From the NCBI RefSeq assembly GCF_002778315.1, contig NZ_NESA01000002.1, positions 186,001 to 250,000 on the forward strand: DNA of 64,000 nt, given 5' to 3'. This document shows, one piece after another, positions 1 to 7,930 of this stretch. Positions within the stretch are counted from its first letter, which is position 1, and every line of letters begins with the position of its first letter. The translations under genes and the position numbers were made by a program. The notes below the pieces were generated by a model. It made no database searches. It was not told the DNA's origin and saw nothing but the letters and a program-made list of their open reading frames with translations. The stretch comes from Limnohabitans sp. JirII-31 (GTDB lineage Bacteria; Pseudomonadota; Gammaproteobacteria; Burkholderiales; Burkholderiaceae_C).

Positions 1-184
1 CACAGCTTTGGGCCACAGCCGCAATGTCGGCGTCATCGGTGGAGACGATCACACGCTCAAAGCAAGCGCTGTGCAGCGCCGCTTCGATGGACCACGCGAT
101 CATGGGCTTGCCGCAAAACATGCGGATGTTTTTGCGTGGAATGCGCTGGCTGCCACCACGCGCTGGAATGATGGCGATCTTCAT
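1..184 (-). CDS. pseF: Pseudaminic acid cytidylyltransferase, N-terminal part (runs off window)
   Basis: Only the first 61 codons are inside the window; the 3' end lies before position 1. The reading is MKIAIIPARGGSQRIPRKNI, then a stretch ending VIVSTDDADIA. This is the nucleotide-binding start of the CMP-sialic/pseudaminic acid synthetase family (ARGGS-x-RIPRKN). The enzyme would activate pseudaminic acid with CTP for flagellin glycosylation. The ATG overlaps the pseC stop by four bases (ATGA), so the two are translationally coupled. NeuA-type or legionaminic acid specificity cannot be excluded from this part alone, but pseB and pseC next door favour pseudaminic acid. Confidence 0.85.
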   Translation of the reverse strand, partial: MKIAIIPARGGSQRIPRKNIRMFCGKPMIAWSIEAALHSACFERVIVSTDDADIAAVAQSC

Positions 185-1359
185 GAAGCCAGCGCTTTCG
201 TCAGCACATCGACAACGTGCAGTTGCTGCGCGTCGGTCAGCGAGGCATACATTGGGATGCTGAGTGCTTGTTTGAAATAGATTTCAGCGTTCGGGCAATG
301 GCCGCGCTGGAAACCCATGGCCGCATAAAACGGTTGCAGATAGACCGGGATGTAATGCAAATTCACCAGTACGCCCGCCTCGCGCAAGGTCAGATACACC
401 TGTTGCTGTGTGGGGTGCTGCTCAGAAATTGGCACCTGCACAGGGTACAGGTGGTAGCTGGAATAACTGTCTTGATGTTGCAGTGGGCAAACAAGCGGCA
501 GATGTTGCAGTGTCTCGTTGTACCTTGCTGCAATGGCGTGACGCTTCTGCACAAACGCATCGAGCTGTTGAAGCTGGCTCAAGCCCAACGCGGCTTGCAG
601 TTCTGTCATTCGGTAGTTAAAGCCGAGTTCGAGTTGCTGGTAGTTCCAAATCTCATCGGTCGGGCGCGCTTGCATGTCCAAGGGGTCACTGCTGATGCCG
701 TGGCTGCGTAAGCGCATCATGGCTTTGGCATAAGCGGGGTCGTTGGTCACCGCCATGCCACCTTCGGCGGTGGTGATGATCTTGACCGGATGAAAGCTGA
801 ACACCGTGATGTCGCTGTAGCGGCCTGCACCCACAGGCTCGCCTTTGTATTTGGCCCCAATGGCATGCGACGCATCTTCGATGATCTTGAAACCATATTG
901 AACCGACAGCGCGTGGATGGTCGCCATGTCACACGGCTGCCCGCACATGTGCACAGGCACCACCACCTTGGGCAAGCGGCCTTGTTGTTTGGCCAGCAGC
1001 AACTTTTTCTCTAACGCGACGGGGCACAGATTGAAGGTCTGCGGGTCGATGTCCACAAAGTCCACCTGGGCACCGCAATACAAGCCGCAGTTGGCCGAGG
1101 CCACGAAGGTGGTGGGGCTGGTCCACAACCAGTCCCCGGGGCCGAGCCCCAAGGCCAGACATGCGATGTGCAGCGCAGAGGTGGCGCTGTTGACGGCCAC
1201 ACCATGGCTTGCGTGGCAATAACTTGCCACGGCTTCTTCAAACGCAGGCACCACGGGCCCTTGCGTCAAGAAGTCGGATCGCAAGACATTCACCACCGCA
1301 TCGATATCGGCTTGTGTGACCGTGTGGCGGCCATAAGGAATGTGATCTTGTGCTGGCAT
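181..1359 (-). CDS. pseC: UDP-4-amino-4,6-dideoxy-N-acetyl-altrosamine transaminase
   Basis: 392 aa, normal length for the DegT/DnrJ/EryC1 aminotransferase family. It adds the 4-amino group to the keto sugar made by PseB, using PLP and glutamate. The PLP-binding lysine is K193 in the FHPVKIITT motif, and EDASHA (residues 161-166) holds the aspartate that contacts the pyridine nitrogen. The start MPAQDHIPYGRH is typical of PseC. It is divergent from pseB across a 137-bp gap and couples into pseF by ATGA. The product is cytoplasmic. Confidence 0.9.
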   Translation of the reverse strand: MPAQDHIPYGRHTVTQADIDAVVNVLRSDFLTQGPVVPAFEEAVASYCHASHGVAVNSATSALHIACLALGLGPGDWLWTSPTTFVASANCGLYCGAQVDFVDIDPQTFNLCPVALEKKLLLAKQQGRLPKVVVPVHMCGQPCDMATIHALSVQYGFKIIEDASHAIGAKYKGEPVGAGRYSDITVFSFHPVKIITTAEGGMAVTNDPAYAKAMMRLRSHGISSDPLDMQARPTDEIWNYQQLELGFNYRMTELQAALGLSQLQQLDAFVQKRHAIAARYNETLQHLPLVCPLQHQDSYSSYHLYPVQVPISEQHPTQQQVYLTLREAGVLVNLHYIPVYLQPFYAAMGFQRGHCPNAEIYFKQALSIPMYASLTDAQQLHVVDVLTKALAS

Positions 1360-1431
1360 GGGTGCGTGTCAAACATCTGACGGTTGGCTTGGATTCCTTG
1401 ATTCAAGCAAGTAACAGACCAACTTTTGATT

Positions 1432-1447
1432 TGGCACGACTCCTGCT
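1432..1447 (+). promoter_or_regulatory. sigma54 (-24/-12) promoter for pseB
   Basis: The sequence TGGCACGACTCCTGCT matches TGGCACG-N4-TTGCA closely: GG at 1433-1434 and GC at 1445-1446, 12 bases apart as required. It lies 50 bp upstream of the chosen pseB start and points toward it. It implies control by the flagellar sigma54 activator encoded at 7931. Confidence 0.75.
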
Positions 1448-1496
1448 TAGTCAGTACATCTTTCAGCACAGGGCGTCGGTTTGTCGACGTAGGCTA

Positions 1497-2525
1497 ATGA
1501 ACTCATCCATTGATATTTGCGACCAATCCATTCTCATCACAGGCGGCACCGGTTCGTTTGGCAAGTCTTTTGTGAGGTCGGTGTTGGAGCACTGCCCCAA
1601 GGTCAAGCGCTTGGTGGTGTTCAGCCGCGATGAACTCAAACAGTTTGAGATGCAGCAAGAGTTCCCAGAGTCCAAATACCCGGCCTTGCGATTCTTCATT
1701 GGTGATGTGCGTGATCAAAACCGATTACGCCGAGCCTTAGAGGGCATTGACACCGTCGTGCATGCGGCGGCCTTGAAGCAAGTGCCTGCCGCTGAATACA
1801 ACCCCTTTGAATTTATCCAAACCAACATCATGGGGGCACAAAACCTCATTGAGGCTTGCTTGGACACACAGGTCAAGCGTGTGGTGGCATTGTCGACAGA
1901 CAAAGCCGCAGCCCCCATCAATTTGTATGGTGCGACCAAGCTGTGCAGTGACAAACTCTTTATCGCTGCCAACAACTTCAAGGGGGCGCGTGATTTGCGT
2001 TTCTCGGTGGTTCGCTATGGCAACGTCATGGGCTCACGTGGTTCGGTGATTCCCTTCTTTTTAGAGAAAGCCAAGACCGGCGTCTTGCCCATCACCGATC
2101 CTGAAATGACACGTTTCAACATCTCGCTCGACGAGGGGGTTGAAATGGTGTTTTGGGCCTTGGAGCATGGTTTAGGCGGCGAAATTTTGGTGCCAAAAAT
2201 TGCGTCATATCGCATTGAAGATGTGGCACAAGCCATTGCCCCTAGCTGCCGTCAAGACATTGTGGGCATTCGACCCGGCGAAAAATTGCACGAAGAAATG
2301 ATCACACGCAGTGACAGTCCCAACACCTTGGACTTAGGCGATTACTACGCGATCTTGGGTTCTGGTGCGCACAAGCAGCGCGCCCAATACCTTGACAGCA
2401 AGGGCGCCAAAGAAATGCCTGTGGGCTTTGCTTACGAGTCTGGCAGCAACGACGACTTCTTGAGCGTCGACCAAATTCGCGGGCTGATTCGCCAACACAT
2501 CAATCCCGCGTTTGAGCCTGTTTAA
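1497..2525 (+). CDS. pseB: UDP-N-acetylglucosamine 4,6-dehydratase (inverting)
   Basis: 342 aa from the ATG at 1497 (MNSSIDICDQSILITGG). A longer in-frame reading from 1350 would include the promoter and is rejected. It has the extended-SDR nucleotide motif GGTGSFG (residues 16-22) and the FlaA1/PseB-type active site, with TDK at 134-136 and YGATK at 144-148 (Y-x3-K). It catalyses the first step of pseudaminic acid synthesis, 4,6-dehydration with C5 inversion of UDP-GlcNAc. A near-consensus sigma54 promoter precedes it, tying sugar synthesis to filament production. Confidence 0.92.
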   Translation: MNSSIDICDQSILITGGTGSFGKSFVRSVLEHCPKVKRLVVFSRDELKQFEMQQEFPESKYPALRFFIGDVRDQNRLRRALEGIDTVVHAAALKQVPAAEYNPFEFIQTNIMGAQNLIEACLDTQVKRVVALSTDKAAAPINLYGATKLCSDKLFIAANNFKGARDLRFSVVRYGNVMGSRGSVIPFFLEKAKTGVLPITDPEMTRFNISLDEGVEMVFWALEHGLGGEILVPKIASYRIEDVAQAIAPSCRQDIVGIRPGEKLHEEMITRSDSPNTLDLGDYYAILGSGAHKQRAQYLDSKGAKEMPVGFAYESGSNDDFLSVDQIRGLIRQHINPAFEPV

Positions 2526-2613
2526 ACGTTACTCATATAGCCGACCACCCTCTACCCGCCGCTGGCGACTCAGCCATTGGTATTTTTTTCTCACACCTCA
2601 GCAGGAGCTTTCC

Positions 2614-3081
2614 ATGACCCTCATTCAAGAACTGATGAATCAATCCGCCGTTGGCGGCTTACTCAACCCCAGCCTGATCAAGCGTTTCAGCCCGGCTGAA
2701 ATTCGCGAAACCATTCAATCCTTGGTGGCCACTGAACAAATTGAAATGGCCAATGCCTTGAGTGATGCCGGCATGGCACTGTACCCACACAGCGAAGATA
2801 TTTTGGCCATCACCAGTTTGCTGGCCATGATGAACCAAGACTGGCCCTTGGCTGTGGAGTTGATGGAAGAGCTGACACAAGTGCAGGGCAGCACCACACC
2901 TCCCTTCACGTATGTGATGTTTGTGCGCGCGCTGCGTTGCAACCTGGACCCAGCCCGCGCCCTTGAGGTGGTGCGCCAAGGTCTGGCGGCCTATCCCGAC
3001 CAGCTCGAACTGTTGGCGGAGAAGTTGGCCCTTGATGACTTCAGCGAGTCCATGCAGTCCACCACAGCCTTTCACCACTGA
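2614..3081 (+). CDS. Small helical TPR-like protein of the flagellin locus
   Basis: 155 aa from ATG 2614, preceded by AGGAG at 2603-2607. I do not recognise a named family. The sequence is almost all predicted helix, with a repeat-like pattern of small and large hydrophobics (IEMANALSDAGMALYPHSED, later LEVVRQGLAAYPDQLELL). This resembles two to three tetratricopeptide-type hairpins. No signal peptide or membrane segment is visible. It sits between pseB and flagellin on the same strand, so a role as chaperone or adaptor for flagellin or its glycosylation is plausible, but this is inference from position only. Confidence 0.6.
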   Translation: MTLIQELMNQSAVGGLLNPSLIKRFSPAEIRETIQSLVATEQIEMANALSDAGMALYPHSEDILAITSLLAMMNQDWPLAVELMEELTQVQGSTTPPFTYVMFVRALRCNLDPARALEVVRQGLAAYPDQLELLAEKLALDDFSESMQSTTAFHH

Positions 3082-3122
3082 GCGGCAAATGTGTCGATTT
3101 CACGGCGGCAAGTGGCAAACCA

Positions 3123-3155
3123 TTGCCAGTGAAGCGACAAAACCTTGCCACTGAA
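3123..3155 (+). promoter_or_regulatory. Candidate enhancer: two direct 11-mers 22 bp apart
   Basis: TTGCCAGTGAA (3123-3133) and TTGCCACTGAA (3145-3155) match at 10 of 11 positions. Their starts are exactly 22 bp apart, two helical turns. An inverted copy of the core, AGTGGCAA, lies at 3111-3118. The cluster is 70-110 bp upstream of the flagellin sigma54 promoter, the usual range for an activator site. Confidence 0.45.
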
Positions 3156-3180
3156 TACTTAGATGAACATATTTTTTTAC

Positions 3181-3207
3181 TCTAAAAAGGGAAAACCCTT
3201 ATTTAGA
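3181..3207. repeat. Near-perfect inverted repeat next to the flagellin promoter
   Basis: Arms TCTAAAAAGGG and CCCTTATTTAGA pair around the loop AAAA with a single one-base bulge. It ends 16 bp before the -24 element. No T-run follows on either strand, so a protein-binding site or local DNA structure is more likely than a terminator. Confidence 0.5.
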
Positions 3208-3222
3208 GAGTCAAAAAAAACT

Positions 3223-3238
3223 TGGCATGGTATGTGCA
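3223..3238 (+). promoter_or_regulatory. sigma54 (-24/-12) promoter for flagellin
   Basis: TGGCATGGTATGTGCA has GG at 3224-3225 and GC at 3236-3237 with the correct 12-base spacing. It lies 50 bp upstream of the flagellin ATG at 3288. Many bacteria transcribe flagellin with sigma28, so a sigma54 signal here is notable. Confidence 0.7.
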
Positions 3239-3287
3239 TCAATGTAGGCAAGTTTGATTGACCAATTCAGGTCAGGAGATTAGAAAA

Positions 3288-6200
3288 ATGGCAGTTATCA
3301 ATACCAACGTCAAAGCATTGTTTTCGCAAGCGGCGCTCACCACGTCCGGCAGATCGCAAGCGCTTGCAATGCAACAGTTGTCCACCGGCAAGCGCATCAA
3401 CTCGGCTCGAGATGATGCCGCAGGCATGGCGATTGCGACGCGCATGACGCAGCAAATACGAGGCTTGAACCAAGCTGTTCGTAATTCTGGGGACGCCATC
3501 AATCTGATTCAAACAGCCGAAGGCGCGACCAACGAAATCACGGACATGATGCAGCGCATGCGTGAGTTGGCCGTTCAAGCTGTCAACGACACCAATGACA
3601 ACGCACAGCGCAGTTACTTGGACCTGGAGTTTCAACAACTCAAACAGCAAATCGTGCAAATTTCGGACAACACCGAGTGGAACGGTTTCCCTGTCTTGAA
3701 TGGTTCAGCCGGTGAGCGTGTGGGTGAAATGCCCGTTTACAAAGTGACTTCAGAAAACCAATTCGGCTCTGTCTTCATCAACCCGACCACCTCACGCACC
3801 GTGGCTGGATCGGATTCTGGTGAAAAGCAAACGTTGCAAATTGCGGGTACCTTGCCCACGCTGGTCAGCCCCCAAACATTGACGATCACTGTGGGTGGTG
3901 TGGACGTGGTGTTGGATGCCGCCTCTGTGGCAACGGCTGCGACAGTGGCCACCAAAATTCAACAAACGCTGAGCAATGATCCGAAATTCAGCAGCAGTTC
4001 GGGGCGCAGTGTCACGGTTGCTGCGGACACCTTGACCATCACGTATGCGCCCACAGACGGCAATGTGGCCGCAACCAGTTTTGACCCCAAAGCCGCTGTC
4101 GGTTTGACGGCAACACCCACCACCACACGTGAAGCCATCGCACAGGGCGCAGAAAACTTCAAAGGTAACGGTTCCTTCATCAACAGTGGCGCCCTCAGCA
4201 TGAGTGTGGATGCCAGCGGCAATGTGACGGCCTCCTTCAAGACGGCGCAAGGCACGACGATTCCGATGCAAGGCATCATGAACAACACGGCAGTGACGGA
4301 AAGCTCTGCTGTGACCTTCAATGCGATGACCGCAGGACAAACCATCACCTTGGGTGGGTTGACTTATACGGCGGGTGCCGCAGGTGCCACGGCCGCAGAG
4401 GTGGCCACCGACTTTGCCAGCCGAGTCAACGGTTATGCCGCAGGCACTGCGCCAGCCCCTGTGAAAGGTACTTTCACTGGCGCATTGAGTGGCTTTGCCT
4501 CAGGTGCCGCCACCGGCGCCGTGGTGACCTTCACCAGCGCCTCCACTGGGACCAACGTCACCAATTTGGCCATCAGCGGTTCGGGTGCTTTGCCTTCCGT
4601 GGTGGTGACCGATGGTGCACCTGCAGGTTCGATCACGTTCATCAAGAGCACGGGCACGAACTCCCAGGTGCTAACGGATGACTTGGTGTATTCATTCCAA
4701 AAATCAGATGGCACCAGTGCCACCCTGACAGGTCGCGCATTCAGCTACAACGTGGCGGTTGAAGGCAGCATCCCCGCATTGCGTGCCGGTGATTTGAAAA
4801 TCAATGGCATTGACATTGGGGCTTCTTACGCCACCGACGACAAGGTGTCTCCCTTGGCCAATGCCGCAGGCAGTGCAATTGCCAAAGCTGCAGCGATCAA
4901 CCGCTTGGCGGTTGCCACCGGCGTGACGCAAGGCGAAACACAAATGCTGACGTTCGCTGGTACACCCACGCCAGGCAACATCACCGTGGGCGGTGTGAGC
5001 GTGACCTTGACCGCCTTGGACACCACCTCTGCCGCAGCAACGGCCAAAATTGCAGCGGCTTTGCAAGCCAGCCCTTTGTTTGCACAAGGCACAGGTCGCG
5101 TGGTGAACTATTCGCCCGGTAACTCAAACCTGTCCATCACCTACGCGCCCAGCGAAGGCAATATGCCCGACACGGTCATCCAAACCGGCCCCACCGGTTT
5201 GACCGGCCTGGTCGACACCACGGCTGAGAATTTCATTGCCTCAGCTGGCACGGGTGTGTTTGCGAAGGTCAATGAGAACGTCATGTCAGGCCGCGCCATG
5301 TCAGGCACGTCGGTGGTCAAAGGCACGGTGTTCATCAACGGATACGCCAGCGCCGACATCACCACCGTGCTGAACAATTCGCGTGAAACACGTGCCAATG
5401 TGGTTCGTGCCATCAACTTGATCAGCGATAAAACGGGTGTCAAAGCGATTGACACAGGTTCAGATGCCAAAGGCATCACCTTGAGCGCCGCCGATGGTCG
5501 CAACATTGAGGTGAGCTTTGACACATCGGCCAACGCCGACGACTTTGGTGCGCGCATTGGTGTGCGCCAGGGCGTGCAAGCCAGCACCATTTCTTTGGAA
5601 TCGAAAATCCCAGCGCCTGTGGTGCTGACCTCCGACACCCTGGGGGACATCACCCGTGCAGGTTTGGTCGCGGGCAACTTCAGCAAAAACGAGGCAGTGA
5701 CCAACACCAGCCCACGTCCTATCGTGGGCCCAAGTGTGGCTCAGGTAGAGAGCGTGACCTACTCGGGCACCGTGCCCACAGCAGGTGACACCTTTGCGTT
5801 GACCGTCAATGGCACCACCTTCACCTACACCGCTGTGGCAGGCTCTTTGACCGCACAAGCTGTGCGAGATGGTTTGGTCTCATTGGTCAACGCGAACACC
5901 ACAGTGCCTGTGACCGCGATGGCGGGTCGTAACGCTGGCGAAATTTTGTTGACGTCAGACAGTCCAGGCACAGCTTTCACACTGACCAATTCAAAAAGCA
6001 ACACCACCACCACCGTCAACGCCACCACAGTGCAGGCCAATGCCAAAGCCAACTTCAAGCCTTTGGGCATGGACGATTTGGTGATCAATGGCGTCAAAAT
6101 TCCGCCTTCCACCAACGCGGGCGACACCGACTCCAACACCGTGGCCTCTAGCAGCGACCCCGCTTCAAGCGCGATCGCGATTGCAGCCGCCATCAACTCA

Positions 6201-7586
6201 CAAACCGCCATCACAGGTGTGGTGGCCAAAGCCAACGGGGCGGAAGTCAAAGGCATCAACACCGACACCAGCCTGCCAATTTTGGCCTCGCCAACACTCC
6301 AGTCCTTGTTCATCAACGGCACAGAAGTGAAAGTGCAGTTTGTGCAAGACGAGCCCAAGCTGGATCGCTTGAACAAAGTGGCCGACGCCATCAACATGCG
6401 CGCTGGCGAACACGGCGTCACCGCGGTGGTCAACGGCGACGGCATCAGCCTCAAGTCGGATGGACGAAACATGTCTGTCTGGTTCGACTCGAACGTGAAA
6501 GATTTGTCTGCTGCCAACTTTGGTTTAGACCAAGGCGGCGCGGTGGCCCAGTCGTCACAAATCAGTTTTTCAGGCGCGACATTTGCCGCCACAGACACCG
6601 CATCGGTCACCATCAACGGCGTCAAGGTCACGTCGGCAGCTTCAGGCGCCGCAACGGCGGTTGCTTTGGCGGGTGCTTTGGAAACCTCTATCCGAGCAGC
6701 CATCACGTCGGGTGCCATCAAAAACGTCAGCGTGACGAACACCGCCGGTGTGTTGTCGATCACGTCGACCGTGCCTGGATCTGCGTTTGACATCGCAGGG
6801 GCTGCCACCAACAGTGCGACGACCAACTTGGCCATCAACGAAGTCACGGCCAACAGCTTTGGCAACAACCAAATCACCGGCGTGTTCAATGCGACCGCCA
6901 GCAGCAGCACCGCACGCACTGTGTATGGCACCGTGCGCATGGTGGCACAACCGCCACAGTTGCCGGGCTTGCCCAAACCCATCGGCGCACCGCCTTCGTC
7001 TGCGGACCAACTGTTGCAAGCCAATGCCAAGCCGTTCACGGTCAGCACCGGTGACGATGGTTTCGGCAACAACAGCAATTTCTCTGCGCTGGGTTTCAAC
7101 GAGGGCAGCTACGGTGGCCGATCCAGCTCAGAGATGGACCCGCCACGGGTGGGTCGTTTGGCTTTTCAAGTTGGATCGAGTTCCAACCAGACGGTCACCA
7201 TTGACCTGGCTGACTTTGGCAAGAACGGTCCGATCACGGGTGAAATCACCGGCGACGTGGACCAAAACATCGACCAACGCACCGTGCGCATCAACACACG
7301 TGAGGGGGCGACCGATGTCTTGACCAAGCTCGACTCGGCCATGGACAAGATCAACGCCACCCGTGCCACCATGGGTGCGGTGATGAACCGCTTGGACCAT
7401 GTCATCAACAACTTGACCAACGTGTCCATGAACTTGTCGACATCACGCAGTGGCATTGAAGACGCTGACTACGCGTCTTCAAGCACCGAGCTGGCCAAGA
7501 CGCAAATCATGCAACAGGCTGCCACGGCGGTGTTGGCTCAGGCCAACACCAGCCAGCAGACTGTGCTCAAGCTCTTGGGTGGTTGA
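3288..7586 (+). CDS. fliC: Giant flagellin
   Basis: 1432 aa from ATG 3288, with a purine-rich GGAGA at 3274-3278 upstream. The N-terminal D0/D1 part (about residues 1-140; MAVINTNVKALFSQ, then STGKRINSARDDAAGMAIA) and the C-terminal D1/D0 part (last about 90 residues, ending TVLKLLGG) are canonical. Between them lie roughly 1200 residues rich in Thr, Ala, Gly, Ser and Asn, made of beta-rich modules. Some recur: two copies of an ITVGGV...ITYAP module (near residues 200 and 570), a pair of FINGY/LFING segments resembling Flagellin_IN repeats, and paired AENF segments. Ordinary flagellins have 280-550 residues. The Ser/Thr-rich exposed part and the adjacent pse genes predict heavy O-glycosylation. 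Confidence 0.93.
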   Translation: MAVINTNVKALFSQAALTTSGRSQALAMQQLSTGKRINSARDDAAGMAIATRMTQQIRGLNQAVRNSGDAINLIQTAEGATNEITDMMQRMRELAVQAVNDTNDNAQRSYLDLEFQQLKQQIVQISDNTEWNGFPVLNGSAGERVGEMPVYKVTSENQFGSVFINPTTSRTVAGSDSGEKQTLQIAGTLPTLVSPQTLTITVGGVDVVLDAASVATAATVATKIQQTLSNDPKFSSSSGRSVTVAADTLTITYAPTDGNVAATSFDPKAAVGLTATPTTTREAIAQGAENFKGNGSFINSGALSMSVDASGNVTASFKTAQGTTIPMQGIMNNTAVTESSAVTFNAMTAGQTITLGGLTYTAGAAGATAAEVATDFASRVNGYAAGTAPAPVKGTFTGALSGFASGAATGAVVTFTSASTGTNVTNLAISGSGALPSVVVTDGAPAGSITFIKSTGTNSQVLTDDLVYSFQKSDGTSATLTGRAFSYNVAVEGSIPALRAGDLKINGIDIGASYATDDKVSPLANAAGSAIAKAAAINRLAVATGVTQGETQMLTFAGTPTPGNITVGGVSVTLTALDTTSAAATAKIAAALQASPLFAQGTGRVVNYSPGNSNLSITYAPSEGNMPDTVIQTGPTGLTGLVDTTAENFIASAGTGVFAKVNENVMSGRAMSGTSVVKGTVFINGYASADITTVLNNSRETRANVVRAINLISDKTGVKAIDTGSDAKGITLSAADGRNIEVSFDTSANADDFGARIGVRQGVQASTISLESKIPAPVVLTSDTLGDITRAGLVAGNFSKNEAVTNTSPRPIVGPSVAQVESVTYSGTVPTAGDTFALTVNGTTFTYTAVAGSLTAQAVRDGLVSLVNANTTVPVTAMAGRNAGEILLTSDSPGTAFTLTNSKSNTTTTVNATTVQANAKANFKPLGMDDLVINGVKIPPSTNAGDTDSNTVASSSDPASSAIAIAAAINSQTAITGVVAKANGAEVKGINTDTSLPILASPTLQSLFINGTEVKVQFVQDEPKLDRLNKVADAINMRAGEHGVTAVVNGDGISLKSDGRNMSVWFDSNVKDLSAANFGLDQGGAVAQSSQISFSGATFAATDTASVTINGVKVTSAASGAATAVALAGALETSIRAAITSGAIKNVSVTNTAGVLSITSTVPGSAFDIAGAATNSATTNLAINEVTANSFGNNQITGVFNATASSSTARTVYGTVRMVAQPPQLPGLPKPIGAPPSSADQLLQANAKPFTVSTGDDGFGNNSNFSALGFNEGSYGGRSSSEMDPPRVGRLAFQVGSSSNQTVTIDLADFGKNGPITGEITGDVDQNIDQRTVRINTREGATDVLTKLDSAMDKINATRATMGAVMNRLDHVINNLTNVSMNLSTSRSGIEDADYASSSTELAKTQIMQQAATAVLAQANTSQQTVLKLLGG

Positions 7587-7867
7587 TGAGCAAGGGGCCT
7601 AACTGCTGGGCGTGTCGTCACCTCACCATCACGTGGGACGTGCGCCAGCCGTATGGCTGCAAGTTCATGGGTTTCAAATCCAAAGCGATTCCCTCGCTGG
7701 AGGTGCTGCGCAACGATGGGCGCTTTTGCGGCGCGTTTTCAGCCAAGCCTGCGCCTGACCCTGACAGCCGATCCAACGCGCCATCGACGGCGTCTGTCGG
7801 CAACCCGTCGAAGCGTCAAGATTCTGACTTTCAGAACCGATATATCCCGATCAATCTAATCACTTAG
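7586..7867 (+). CDS. Small conserved cysteine-containing protein
   Basis: 93 aa. The ATG at 7586 overlaps the flagellin stop (TGATG), indicating coupling. The N-terminal half has a conserved-looking Cys pattern: CWACRHLTITWD, then PYGCKFMGFKSK, then GRFCGAF, giving four Cys that could bind metal. The last 40 residues are low-complexity. Proteins with this N-terminal pattern occur widely as uncharacterised, sometimes labelled uracil-DNA glycosylase without clear reason. I assign no function. Confidence 0.65.
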   Translation: MSKGPNCWACRHLTITWDVRQPYGCKFMGFKSKAIPSLEVLRNDGRFCGAFSAKPAPDPDSRSNAPSTASVGNPSKRQDSDFQNRYIPINLIT

Positions 7868-7881
7868 GTTTCATTTATCGC

Positions 7882-7897
7882 TGGCACGTCCTTTGCA
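7882..7897 (+). promoter_or_regulatory. sigma54 (-24/-12) promoter for the flagellar regulator operon
   Basis: TGGCACGTCCTTTGCA is an exact match to TGGCACG-N4-TTGCA, with GG at 7883-7884 and GC at 7895-7896. It lies 34 bp before the GTG start of the activator gene, so the activator operon needs sigma54 itself. Confidence 0.85.
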
Positions 7898-7930
7898 TAA
7901 CAGTCTTACCTTTATTTCGGACTGTTCAAA

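Noticed and set aside
1350..1496. N-terminal extension of pseB
   Set aside because: Would include the sigma54 promoter and adds residues unlike the family; ATG 1497 gives a normal 342-aa protein.
5825..7099. Long open frame (424 codons) on the minus strand inside flagellin
   Set aside because: Antisense shadow of a GC-rich, Ala/Thr-rich gene; no ribosome site and no family pattern, and the + strand protein is certain.
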